Assembly: GCA_030835125.1 (NCBI GenBank)
Contig: JAUQWM010000040.1
Span: 1 to 64,000 of the forward strand
Length of the DNA stretch: 64,000 nt
Direction of reading: 5' to 3'
Source: Gemmatimonadaceae bacterium
GTDB lineage: Bacteria > Gemmatimonadota > Gemmatimonadetes > Gemmatimonadales > Gemmatimonadaceae
In this document: in pieces, positions 7,972 to 16,072 of the stretch
Layout of the letters: the number at the start of each line of letters is the position of its first letter
Position numbering within the stretch: position 1 is the first letter of the stretch
The notes under the pieces: model-generated
Databases searched by the model: none
What the model was told of the DNA's origin: nothing
What the model saw: only the letters and a program-made list of their open reading frames with translations
Made by a program: the position numbers and the translations under genes

Positions 7972-9864
7972 ATGAGCGCGCTCGCTGCCGTCTTCGGCCC
8001 GGGCGCCGGCTCGGCCGGCGCCGTCCTCCCCGCGATGTTCGCCGCGATGCGGCACCGCGCCAGCGCGCCCCCCGAATCGTGCCTGACGCCCACCGCGGCG
8101 CTCGCTGCCGCACGGCACTCCTGGGAATCCGGCGTCTCCGGCTGGCACGGTCCCCTCATCGCGGAATCAGGTGACTGGGTCGTCGTCGCCGATGCCAGCC
8201 TCTATTACGTCGCAGAACTCTGCCGGAAACTCGGTGTCCAGCGCGGGCATGGCCAGCCAGAAACCGGGCAATTGCTGCTGATGGCGCTGCGGAAGTGGGA
8301 CACGCGCTTCGCCCGGCACGTCGAGGGCGATTACGCGATCGTGGCCTGGGATCGGCGGCGCGATCGCGTGCTGATGGCTCGCGATTTCGGCGGCCGGCGA
8401 AACCTCGCGTGGGCTCGCACCAGCGACGGATCCCTGGTCGTGGCGTCGTCTCCCGCAGCCGTCGTCAAGCATCCACAGGTCTCATCCGACTACGACCCGG
8501 TCTTCCTCGCCGCGTCGGCAGCGGGCATCTCGGCACATGGATACGGAACAGCGTATCGCGAGGTGTCGGTTGTTCCCGCTGGTGGGACGCTTCAGTTCGT
8601 CGACGGACGCGCGCTGCTGGTGGACCGCTGGGACCCGCCGCCCTTTGGTTCGGGATGGGAATCGTCGACTTCGGCAGCGGCCGCCGAGCAGTTGCGGTCG
8701 CTCCTTCAGGACGCGGCGCGCGAGAGGCTCGCGGACGACGCCCCGACCACGGTCTGGATGTCCGGCGGTTGGGATTCGACGGCGGTATTCGCCTCGGCAG
8801 CGGCTGCGCTCGAGAGCGAGCACTCGGGGCGCCCGCTCCTTCCGGTTTCGATGACGTATCCGGCGGATGACACCGGCAACGAGGACGCGCACATCAGGGC
8901 GGTCGCCGACCGGTGGAACGTGCCGATCCGGTGGGTCCAGGCGGACGACATCCCGTTGTTCGAGGACACCGCGAACCGCGCGCTGTTGCGAGACGATCCC
9001 ATGGCGCAGCCGTTCGAGTCGAAGATGCGCCACCTCTCGCGGGTCTCCCGGACGCTCGGGTCGCGGGTCGCGTTGGATGGTTTTGGTGGAGACCATCTCT
9101 TTCTCGTCTCGAGCGCCGCCATCACGGCGGACCACTTCTTCTCCGGGCGCTGGTCGCAACTCTATGGTGAATGGCGAGGGTGGCCTGGTTCCGCCCGCGA
9201 GTTTGCCCGGCTCAGCGTCCTTCCCCACCTGTCGCCATCAACCCGGAGATGGCTCGGATCGCTGAGGGGGAGGCCGATCGCGGGATTCTGGGATCGCTTC
9301 CTGCCACCGTGGCTGCAACCGCGCGCGGAAGTTGTGCGCATGGTGGAGCCGGAGCTGGAGCGGCAGCCGGGTGAAGGTGCCGCCGAGTACGAGTCGAGGA
9401 AGGGGATCGTATCGCCGTTCGTGGCCCGGGCGGTCTCATGGAACCACTCGTTCGCACTCGAGGAAGGCGTCCTGGTCCGCGCCCCGCTTTTTGACACCCG
9501 CGTCATTGCGTTCGCCTGCGGGCGGCCGCTCAGCGATCGAGGGGGCGGGGGTGACAGCAAACGAATCCTCCGGCATGCCATGAAGGGCCTGCTCCCGGAC
9601 TCGGTGCTGGCTCCCAGGCCGCGAAAGACCGGGACGCCAGCAGGCTACTTCCGTCGCCAGATGCAGGCGCACCTCATGGACGAAGTGGCGGCCGTGTTTG
9701 GCGGGTCGCCCGGCGAACTGGAGCGCCTCGGAATCCTGGATGCCGGGGTCTTCCGACAGGCGGTCGAGCAGTACGCCGGTTCCGGGGAGCACGCCTTGGG
9801 AGCCATGCTCCAGCTCACCCTGGAAGTCGAGCGATGGCTTGCCGCCCGGTCAGCGCGAGGGTAA
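7972..9864 (+). CDS. Lasso-peptide cyclase-type asparagine synthetase homologue (C protein 1)
   Basis: Protein of 630 aa with the layout of asparagine synthetase B. A class-II amidotransferase-like N-terminal domain (about 1-200) lacks the Cys2 needed for glutamine hydrolysis, and an ATP-pyrophosphatase domain has the PP-loop SGGWDS at 264-269. In lasso-peptide clusters such proteins (McjC type) adenylate an Asp/Glu side chain of the precursor and close the macrolactam. It is followed after 86 bp by precursor A1 and is paralogous to the second cyclase at 10670. The ATG sits directly on a GGGGGAGG run, so the ribosome binding site is unusually close. It starts 46 bp after rpsG with no promoter visible between. 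Confidence 0.88.
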   Translation: MSALAAVFGPGAGSAGAVLPAMFAAMRHRASAPPESCLTPTAALAAARHSWESGVSGWHGPLIAESGDWVVVADASLYYVAELCRKLGVQRGHGQPETGQLLLMALRKWDTRFARHVEGDYAIVAWDRRRDRVLMARDFGGRRNLAWARTSDGSLVVASSPAAVVKHPQVSSDYDPVFLAASAAGISAHGYGTAYREVSVVPAGGTLQFVDGRALLVDRWDPPPFGSGWESSTSAAAAEQLRSLLQDAARERLADDAPTTVWMSGGWDSTAVFASAAAALESEHSGRPLLPVSMTYPADDTGNEDAHIRAVADRWNVPIRWVQADDIPLFEDTANRALLRDDPMAQPFESKMRHLSRVSRTLGSRVALDGFGGDHLFLVSSAAITADHFFSGRWSQLYGEWRGWPGSAREFARLSVLPHLSPSTRRWLGSLRGRPIAGFWDRFLPPWLQPRAEVVRMVEPELERQPGEGAAEYESRKGIVSPFVARAVSWNHSFALEEGVLVRAPLFDTRVIAFACGRPLSDRGGGGDSKRILRHAMKGLLPDSVLAPRPRKTGTPAGYFRRQMQAHLMDEVAAVFGGSPGELERLGILDAGVFRQAVEQYAGSGEHALGAMLQLTLEVERWLAARSARG

Positions 9865-9950
9865 TGTAGTCACCCCCGAACGCACATCATGCTGTTCGCG
9901 TGATGGTATCGGTCTTGCAAGGAACACCTCCGAACCCCCAGGGAGGCATC

Positions 9951-10112
9951 ATGTACGAATCCCCAAAACTCGTCCGGTACGGTCAGTTCCGTGACCTGAC
10001 GCTCCAGTCTTCGGGCTGTCTGCTCCAGAAGCCTTGGACTGGGAAGGATCAACCGACGTTCGACTCGTTCTTCCCGAACGGTGTGAACGACGGCTGCCCC
10101 GCTCGCTCGTAA
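9951..10112 (+). CDS. Lasso-type RiPP precursor A1 (core lacks a normal ring acceptor)
   Basis: Precursor of 53 aa. The leader has the lasso recognition motif YxxPxL (YESPKL, 2-7), then RYGQFRDLT with Thr17 expected at position -2. Cutting after residue 18 gives a 35-residue core beginning QSSGCLLQKPW. Core positions 7-9 are Leu, Gln and Lys, so the Asp/Glu needed for an isopeptide ring is missing; the first acid is Asp33 (core 15). Cys23 and Cys49 could form a disulfide. The last residue is Ser, the type of residue phosphorylated in paeninodin. GGGAGG at 9941-9946 fixes the ATG. Identity as a precursor is well supported; the final structure is not. Confidence 0.85.
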   Translation: MYESPKLVRYGQFRDLTLQSSGCLLQKPWTGKDQPTFDSFFPNGVNDGCPARS

Positions 10113-10233
10113 GTAGTTCAGAACCAACGCAGTAGGCAGTTTCAGAAGTTGTACCAGCCGAGGCGCCGTCCGGGGCGCCCAAGGCAAGGGTCCGTCAGAA
10201 TCGAGCTAGCGAGAGCTTGGCTCAGTTCAGTTG

Positions 10234-10274
10234 GCCGCCACACCCAGAGTGTTGGGTTGTGGCGGCATTTTGTT
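10234..10274 (+). terminator. Rho-independent terminator after precursor A1
   Basis: GCCGCCACA (10234-10242) pairs with TGTGGCGGC (10258-10266), reinforced by CCC/GGG inside with one bulged T, and is followed by ATTTTGTT. It lies 121 bp after the A1 stop and 91 bp before the next gene, so it can stop most transcripts after the precursor while letting some through. Confidence 0.75.
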
Positions 10275-10365
10275 GCAACACTGCGCCACACTCGTCGCCT
10301 TTCGTTGCAGACGGCCACAACTGTTGGGTCCGATGCGGGACCCCCAAGCGAATGGGAGTTAGCCG

Positions 10366-10644
10366 TTGAGCCTGCCGAGCCCAAAATCGACAGTGGTCTT
10401 CCGGGAGGTGCCTGAGGGGGCCATCCTGTTCTGCACCGCAACCGAGACCTACTTCAGCCTCAACGCGGTCGGTGTCCAGGTTTGGCGCCTGCTCCATCCG
10501 ACATGTGTCTCGATAGACCAGGTCGTGGAGCGGCTTTCCGCAGAACACCCCGACGCCACCGCGGACGTCCTGCGTTCGGACATCGCCGAATTGCTGCGGG
10601 CCCTGCTGGAGAGCGGACTGGTAGAGCTCCCCAAGGCCGCGTAG
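10366..10644 (+). CDS. PqqD-like RiPP recognition protein (B1, copy a)
   Basis: Protein of 92 aa with the PqqD/RRE fold: beta-hairpin region FREVPEGAILFCTATETYFSLN, then a winged-helix part with GVQVWRLL and a C-terminal helix ending in LLESGLVEL. In lasso clusters the split B1 protein binds the YxxPxL leader and presents it to the B2 protease. The start is a TTG with GGGAG (10354-10358) 7 bp upstream. It lies 25 bp before the second cyclase. A second copy is encoded at 15316; the two share the FK/FREV/LPEG-x-LF and ETY/VYF features. Confidence 0.88.
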   Translation: MSLPSPKSTVVFREVPEGAILFCTATETYFSLNAVGVQVWRLLHPTCVSIDQVVERLSAEHPDATADVLRSDIAELLRALLESGLVELPKAA

Positions 10645-10669
10645 CCCCGACCGCGAAAGACCCGTTCGC

Positions 10670-12565
10670 GTGGCCGGCTTCGTTTTCGCCCTCGAGCCGT
10701 CGTCGACGAGGCGGACCCGCGCGGTTCACGCTGGGCTGGCCGCCATGGCCGATCGCGGCGACCAGCACACGATTCGGCTCCAGGGTCACGTGGCCGCCGC
10801 CGGGCTCACAACCCTGGATTGGCAGGAGCAGCTCAACGGGGGCTCGACCGGTCATTGTCGCGAGCTGGTCGTGGTTGCCGACGCGGTCCTCTACTACCGC
10901 ACGGAGCTCGTGGCGGACCTCACCCGATTCGGCTGCCCACCGCGGAGTGAGTCGACGGGCGACCTGATTGCCGCAGCCGTCCGGTCATGGGGTGACGATG
11001 CGCCGCTCCACCTCGAAGGCGACTACGCCTACGTCGCGTTCGACACGACGACAGGGCGTGGATACGCGGCGCGGGACCCGATCGGAAGCCGACCTCTCTA
11101 CTTCGTTCACACCACCGTCGGGTTGGCGATTGCCTCGGCACCCAGCGCGCTCGTCGCGGCCGGTTTCGCATCTTCGGCGCTCAACAACGCGTGGCTGGCC
11201 GAACTCTGCGCGGGCTTCGTGAATGTCGGCTCCGAGACCGCATACCGGCAGGTGGCGGCTCTTCGACAGGGAGAGCGACTGCGATTCGGTGTTGGGGTGA
11301 CGACGGCCGTTGATCAGTGGTGGTCGCCGCCGGCATTCACCGAAGATGGAACGTCGCGCGTGGCATTCGCCGATGCCGCGGTCGAGTTGCGTGAGTTGAT
11401 CGTGTCCGCGGTGCGAGAACGGCTCGATCCTCAACGTGCGACCTTTGTATCGCTCAGCGGCGGTCGCGACTCCTCCGCGGTCTACGCCGCTGGACGGCGG
11501 CTGGCCGGGGATCGTGTTCGGGCAATCTCGTTGTCGTATCCGGTCGGCGATCCCGGGCGCGAGGATGAGACGATCCGGGAGATCCTCGAGATGTGCGGGG
11601 GCCAGCCGCGGTGGATCGATACCGACCAGCTGCCGCTGTTTCGACTACAGGGGACGGGCACGATCCGGCCCGATGCGTTCACGCACCCATATGAATCCCC
11701 GACGGCAGCCATCGCCGACAGCGCCGGGGCGGAAGGAGGCCGGATCGTCCTGAATGGACTTGGCGGCGATACCCTGTTTCACAGCGAGCATTCGTTCCTC
11801 GCGGACCTCGTCTTTGCTGGTCGCTGGGTGGATCTTCGCCGTGAGTGGAGGCTCCAGGGAGGTGGCTTTGACCCCGCGATGTTCTTTCGCTGGGGCCTCC
11901 TGCCAAGGCTTGGTCCGGTCGCGCGCGATTTCGTCGCCGCGGCGCGAGGCGGTCGTCGCCTGCAGGATGTCTGGGATCCCCCGGTTCCGGGTTGGATCCG
12001 TGGCGGCGACGACACGCACGCGACCATCAGGGAGCGCGCCTGGCGGGAGCCGGTTCGTGAACTCCGTGCCGATGGGGCCGGCGACCGTGAGCGCCGCCTC
12101 ATGGTTCTGGGGCCGTTCGCCGGGCGGGTGGTGCCGGAGTACAGCCGCGTTTCCCTGTCGAGAGGGATAGAGCAGCGATCGCCGCTCTACGACTCGAGGA
12201 TCATCTCGTTCGCGGCCACCCGGCCTCGTGCCGAGCGGCAGCGAGGAGGGGACTACAAGCGTCTCCTGCGCGCCGCAATGGAGCCGTGGCTGCCTGTGTC
12301 AGTGACGGGTCCGCGCCTCAATCCGACAGGTTTTTCGGGTGGCTATTTTCGTCGTTTGGCGATGGCGGAGTTGCCGCAACTGATTGGTACACAGCGGGAT
12401 AAGCTGATTGCGGATGAGGCTGGCCTCATTGTTGCCAAGAAATACCGCGCCGAACTGCATCGCTTTACCGAATCGGGCGAGCATGGGCAGTTGCCGGCTC
12501 TGGTGTTCACGGCGTTGGTCGAGTCCTGGCTGCGCTCGCAGTCAGCGGATTCCGACAGACGCTAG
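10670..12565 (+). CDS. Lasso-peptide cyclase-type asparagine synthetase homologue (C protein 2)
   Basis: Paralogue of the cyclase at 7972 (631 aa), with the same layout: an N-terminal amidotransferase-like domain beginning MAGFVFALEP with no Cys2, and the ATP-binding PP-loop SGGRDS at 263-268. Later parts such as LNGLGGDTLFHSEH, the GxxEQRSPLYDSR motif and GGDYKRLLRAAM match the synthetase domain. It is predicted to activate an Asp side chain of precursor A2, whose gene follows after 69 bp. It starts at a GTG, 25 bp after B1a. The 3' end is somewhat less GC-rich than its neighbours. Confidence 0.88.
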   Translation: MAGFVFALEPSSTRRTRAVHAGLAAMADRGDQHTIRLQGHVAAAGLTTLDWQEQLNGGSTGHCRELVVVADAVLYYRTELVADLTRFGCPPRSESTGDLIAAAVRSWGDDAPLHLEGDYAYVAFDTTTGRGYAARDPIGSRPLYFVHTTVGLAIASAPSALVAAGFASSALNNAWLAELCAGFVNVGSETAYRQVAALRQGERLRFGVGVTTAVDQWWSPPAFTEDGTSRVAFADAAVELRELIVSAVRERLDPQRATFVSLSGGRDSSAVYAAGRRLAGDRVRAISLSYPVGDPGREDETIREILEMCGGQPRWIDTDQLPLFRLQGTGTIRPDAFTHPYESPTAAIADSAGAEGGRIVLNGLGGDTLFHSEHSFLADLVFAGRWVDLRREWRLQGGGFDPAMFFRWGLLPRLGPVARDFVAAARGGRRLQDVWDPPVPGWIRGGDDTHATIRERAWREPVRELRADGAGDRERRLMVLGPFAGRVVPEYSRVSLSRGIEQRSPLYDSRIISFAATRPRAERQRGGDYKRLLRAAMEPWLPVSVTGPRLNPTGFSGGYFRRLAMAELPQLIGTQRDKLIADEAGLIVAKKYRAELHRFTESGEHGQLPALVFTALVESWLRSQSADSDRR

Positions 12566-12634
12566 CACGTCAGATCACATTCTTGCGGCGCAGCGCCGCG
12601 CATACCTGCTTTGGGATGCAGGGGGGAGGAAGGG

Positions 12635-12805
12635 ATGTACGAGAGTCCGAAGCTGTTGCGCTACGGCGGTTTCCGGGATCTGACCCAAGCTGGGTGGAGC
12701 GGGGCGGACGATCACCTGTTCTTCCAGAACATCTCGGGCTGCAACCTCCTGGGGTGTCCGCCGGGCCAGCCGGGTGGTGGGCCGACCACGGGCGGATCGC
12801 GCTAA
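12635..12805 (+). CDS. Lasso-peptide precursor A2
   Basis: Precursor of 56 aa behind a strong GGGGAGGAAGGG ribosome binding site. The leader, with YESPKL and RYGGFRDLT, differs from A1 at only two of its first 17 residues (8 and 12). Thr17 at -2 and Gln18 at -1 give a core starting AGWSGADDHLFF, so Ala1 can be joined to Asp8 (or Asp7) in an 8- or 7-residue macrolactam. The 38-residue core is long for a lasso peptide, with Cys at core positions 18 and 23, a Gly/Pro/Thr-rich tail and a Ser-Arg end. Ring chemistry is inferred from family rules. Confidence 0.88.
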   Translation: MYESPKLLRYGGFRDLTQAGWSGADDHLFFQNISGCNLLGCPPGQPGGGPTTGGSR

Positions 12806-12836
12806 ACGGTCAAGGTCGCAGGTTGAATCGCTCGAG

Positions 12837-12868
12837 ATGCCGGCCCTGAAAAGGCCGGCATTTTCGTT
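12837..12868 (+). terminator. Rho-independent terminator after precursor A2
   Basis: A perfect 9-bp stem (ATGCCGGCC 12837-12845, GGCCGGCAT 12853-12861) with a 7-nt loop is followed by TTTCGTT. It lies 31 bp after the A2 stop, before the kinase gene, as at precursor A1. Confidence 0.8.
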
Positions 12869-12953
12869 GCGCAGGCCCAACAGAATCGTGTGCCGGGAGC
12901 ACACGATTCGGTGGCCACCGGGTCGTGATTCGTCACCTGGGGCGGGGACCGTC

Positions 12954-13910
12954 ATGGGCACCACCGAGTACCGAGAATACCGTGTCTTCGGTGGCGTGCT
13001 CCGGACAACGCTGCTGTTGCCGGAACTACACGAATCTCCCGATACCTCGAGCCCGACCTGGACGCTTGAGGTCCACGAAGGGGGTGCCGCTCCGGGCCTC
13101 GATGCCGCGCTGGTTGCATCCGAGGAGTTGGCCGGTGACGTCACCATCACCCTCCACAGGACCGTGGGTGGGGCGTCGCGTCTCTCTTACTCGGACACCG
13201 GCGCATTCGACATTTCGCCCGACGGTGCCACGATCGACTGGTACCGCCTGCCGGCGGCGCCTGACGACCTGGCGCGAACCGACATCCTCGGCCGGGTGCT
13301 CGCGCTGGCGGCGCACGCCAGCGGCACCGTGATGCTGCACGCAAGCGGCGTCGCCATCGGGGACCGCGTGATCGGGTTTCTGGCACCCAAGTTCTTCGGC
13401 AAGTCAACGCTGGCGTGCGCGATGACCGATGCCGGCGCCCGGCTGGTGACCGACGACGCGCTGGCGCTGCGGCTGCGCCGGGGAGTCGAATGCGCGCCTG
13501 GGGTGCCTGCTCTCCGGTTGCGGCGTGAGGCCGCCGCCCACCTGCGAGGCGCGTCCGGGCTGGAACTGTCCCACGACGATTGGGACTGGAGGCACCTCGA
13601 GCGGCGTGATGTGAGCGAAGTCGCCAACGGTTGGCTCCCGGTCGACGCCTTGTACGTGATCCAGCCGGTCGAGTCCGCGGGCATGGCGGCGGCGGTTGTC
13701 CGTGAAGCGCAGGCGCCGCTTCAGGCAGCGCTCGCGCTGGTCAGGTTCGCGAAGCTGGGCGGGCTGCTGGCAGGTGCGCTGGCTGTGGACTACCTCGGTC
13801 GCGCCGCTGACATCGCCGGCCGGGTTCCGGTGTACGCGCTCTACACCGCCCGGGACCTGGGGCGGCTGGGTGAGGTGGCTGCGGGGATTACCCAATGGCA
13901 TCGCGATTGA
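12954..13910 (+). CDS. HPr kinase-like protein, putative lasso-peptide kinase 1
   Basis: Protein of 318 aa resembling the HPr kinase/phosphorylase-like enzymes of lasso clusters. A P-loop variant APKFFGKST lies at 144-152, followed by a TDD motif (RLVTDDALALR) that resembles the catalytic acid region. The N-terminus YREYRVFGGVLRTT matches kinase 2 (YSVFGGILRSE), and both end in GRAADIA...VPVYAL. In paeninodin biosynthesis such a kinase phosphorylates the C-terminal Ser of the precursor. The frame is open upstream, but the ATG at 12954 is chosen because it aligns with kinase 2 and lies after the terminator. Confidence 0.8.
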   Translation: MGTTEYREYRVFGGVLRTTLLLPELHESPDTSSPTWTLEVHEGGAAPGLDAALVASEELAGDVTITLHRTVGGASRLSYSDTGAFDISPDGATIDWYRLPAAPDDLARTDILGRVLALAAHASGTVMLHASGVAIGDRVIGFLAPKFFGKSTLACAMTDAGARLVTDDALALRLRRGVECAPGVPALRLRREAAAHLRGASGLELSHDDWDWRHLERRDVSEVANGWLPVDALYVIQPVESAGMAAAVVREAQAPLQAALALVRFAKLGGLLAGALAVDYLGRAADIAGRVPVYALYTARDLGRLGEVAAGITQWHRD

Positions 13911-13966
13911 CGCACGGCAGCACTAGGTTGACGGGAATTCCGACGGCGTGACCGACTAATCCAGAC

Positions 13967-15148
13967 GTGAGCACTGCCCTGCGACTCGAGTCCTATGGGA
14001 ACCCGGAAGCGGCCCTGCTGCTGGCGGCGAGTCGTGGCGATCCATCTCGCGAGTCGGTGCGCCGCCTGATGGCGGGCCGGCTGGACTGGACGCAGCTCAC
14101 GCGCCTGGCGGTCGAGTCGCACGCGACCCCGGGGCTCTGGGAGGTCGTTTCGGCGTTCCCCGACCTGCCCCGTGAGGCGGAGGCGCTGCAGTCACTCGCG
14201 GTCGTCAACGACTTCAGGCGTTACCACATTCGCGCGCTGTTGGCGCGCGTGGTGGGCGAGCTGCGCGCGGCCGGCATCGAGGTCCTGGCGATCAAGGGTG
14301 CGGCGCTGCTGGCGGGAGGCGTGGCAAAGGCGGCGGGACGGACCATGTCCGACATCGACCTGCTGGTGGTGACCGGGTCGCCCGAACGGGCCTGGCAGGT
14401 GTGTCGCGAACACGGCTGGACGCTGGTTGACGAGGCGTGGACCGAGGCGTTGTACCGCGAGCATCATCACCTCCCGCCGCTGCTCGATCCGGATGGCGTC
14501 CAGATCGGCCTCGAGCTCCACCGCACCCTGTTGACCGGTGTCGATCGCCTCGGCCTGGACATCGAAGCGATCCTGGGGCGGTCGCGAACGGTGAACGTCG
14601 GCGAGGTCGCCGTGCTGGTGCCGTCCGTGGAAGACCTGCTGCTCCACGTCTGCCTGCACTTCGCGTGGTCCAACAAGCTGCAGCGCGGAACGTGGCGCGC
14701 GTTCGCGGACGTTCACGCCATCGTATCCGATCCCCGCTTTGACTGGGACCGGTTCATCCAGGTGTCCGGTTCGCGCCTCTCGCGGCAGTGCTGCTACTGG
14801 ACCCTGCGCCTGGGATCGGCCGTGGCCGACCTGAGTGTGCCGGACGGCGTGTTGCGACGGCTGGATCCGTCGTCAGGCGGCCGGTTCGCCGGCCTCCTGG
14901 AGCGACACCTGGTCAGCCAGATCATGGACCCGGCCGCGGGGACTGCGGTGTCCGAACGCGTCCGGCGCTGGTTCTGGTTCGCGGCGATGCAGGAGCGCGC
15001 GACATCGGACGAAGCGAGCCAGTTATGGAACGAAGGCGCGGTCCTGGTTCCCGGGGAGGGCGATCCGGTCGAGCATCCGGCGCGCGGTCCCCTGACCGCC
15101 GTCATCAGCACGTGTGGATACCTCGCCCGACTCCTCACGCGCGGGTAG
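13967..15148 (+). CDS. Nucleotidyltransferase-family protein (NTP_transf_5 type)
   Basis: Protein of 393 aa with features of the nucleotidyltransferase family found in many lasso-peptide clusters: IKGAALL near residue 109, then RTMSDIDLLV with the metal-binding pair Asp129 and Asp131. It starts at a GTG 56 bp after kinase 1. In the pseudomycoidin cluster a related protein acts after the kinase and is linked to further tail modification; here I infer tailoring of a phosphorylated lasso tail, with the donor unknown. No membrane segment is seen. Confidence 0.75.
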   Translation: MSTALRLESYGNPEAALLLAASRGDPSRESVRRLMAGRLDWTQLTRLAVESHATPGLWEVVSAFPDLPREAEALQSLAVVNDFRRYHIRALLARVVGELRAAGIEVLAIKGAALLAGGVAKAAGRTMSDIDLLVVTGSPERAWQVCREHGWTLVDEAWTEALYREHHHLPPLLDPDGVQIGLELHRTLLTGVDRLGLDIEAILGRSRTVNVGEVAVLVPSVEDLLLHVCLHFAWSNKLQRGTWRAFADVHAIVSDPRFDWDRFIQVSGSRLSRQCCYWTLRLGSAVADLSVPDGVLRRLDPSSGGRFAGLLERHLVSQIMDPAAGTAVSERVRRWFWFAAMQERATSDEASQLWNEGAVLVPGEGDPVEHPARGPLTAVISTCGYLARLLTRG

Positions 15149-15315
15149 GGTGCGCATGTCACCGGCATTGCCACCGCGCATCTTCTCAAGCGACGGGCCG
15201 GGAGTACGTTTCTCGCGGGCCGCACCGTCAGCGTCGCGCTGGTGGCGTGCGTTCCTTCCAGGTTCCCATTCATGCGGTACGGGGCGGGGCATCATCCTCT
15301 CCCACAGTCGACGCC

Positions 15316-15636
15316 ATGGCACGACACGAAGACAGGGCCCTGCCGACACGCGTGGCGGCCGCGGTGTTCAAGCGACTGCCGGAGGGTGGCGTGCTGTTCT
15401 CCACCGAGACCGAGGTCTACTTCGGTGTCGGCGAAGTTGGCGCGCGGATCTGGGAACTCCTGCCCCCCGCGGCGCACACGGTCGACGAAATGGTCGCCAT
15501 CCTGTCGGCGAAGTATCATGACGTCACCGCCGATCAGATCCGCGCCGACGTCGAGCGGTTCCTCGGCGAACTCCTCGACAACGGCCTGGTCGCGTACGAT
15601 CCGGCGCATCCGTCGGGAGGTCCAGCGATATCGTAG
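15316..15636 (+). CDS. PqqD-like RiPP recognition protein (B1, copy b)
   Basis: Second leader-binding B1 protein (106 aa): FKRLPEGGVLFSTETEVYFGV, GARIWELL, then helices ending in LLDNGLVAY. It is a little longer than copy a at both ends. It lies directly before the only B2 protease, the usual split-B order. The 167 bp in front of it (15149-15315) were read for a third precursor; no YxxPxL leader was found there. The ATG at 15316 is the first that gives the domain start; no strong ribosome binding site is visible. Confidence 0.85.
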   Translation: MARHEDRALPTRVAAAVFKRLPEGGVLFSTETEVYFGVGEVGARIWELLPPAAHTVDEMVAILSAKYHDVTADQIRADVERFLGELLDNGLVAYDPAHPSGGPAIS

Positions 15637-15664
15637 GGCCGGGCCGAAGCTGCGGTCACTGCGC

Positions 15665-16072
15665 GTGCGCGACTGGAAGGATCTCGTGCATGCCCAGGCG
15701 GCTCTCGTCCGCGCCCATCGTGACATGCGCTCGCGCCCGACCGGCGAGATGGTGCGCGACGAACCCGACCGTCCCGATCCACCGGTGCTCGATCGGATCG
15801 AGGACGCGCGACGCGTTGCCCTCGCGGTGAACCGGGCGGCCGCGTTTGGCATCTTCAGGCCGAAGTGCCTCGTGCGTTCCATGGCCCTGCGGCGGCTGCT
15901 CAATGCGGCCGGCATCGAGGGGGCGCACGTCCGGGTCGGTGTGTACCTCGCCCACGGGCAGTTCATCGCGCACGCCTGGGTGGAGTACGCCGGCCAGGTG
16001 GTCGGGGACGATCCCGCCTTCGTGGCGCGTTACGTGCCCATGACCGGACTCCAGGTCGCGGAACTCGAATGA
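15665..16072 (+). CDS. Lasso-peptide B2 leader protease (transglutaminase-like)
   Basis: Cysteine protease of the transglutaminase-like B2 family (about 135 aa from this start) that cuts the leader after the -2 Thr region. The triad is visible: Cys68 (PKCLVRSMAL), His103 (AHAWVEY) and Asp115 (VGDDPAF). The opening VRDWKDLVHAQAALVRA matches the usual N-terminal helix. The start is uncertain: GTG 15665 is chosen, GTG 15686 is an alternative, and the frame is open further upstream. It is the only B2 in the cluster, so it should serve both precursors. Its TGA overlaps the ATG of kinase 2. Confidence 0.85.
   Translation: MRDWKDLVHAQAALVRAHRDMRSRPTGEMVRDEPDRPDPPVLDRIEDARRVALAVNRAAAFGIFRPKCLVRSMALRRLLNAAGIEGAHVRVGVYLAHGQFIAHAWVEYAGQVVGDDPAFVARYVPMTGLQVAELE

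Noticed and set aside
15149-15315. A third RiPP precursor in the gap before B1b
   Set aside because: No YxxPxL leader in any frame; open frames there are shadows of neighbouring genes.
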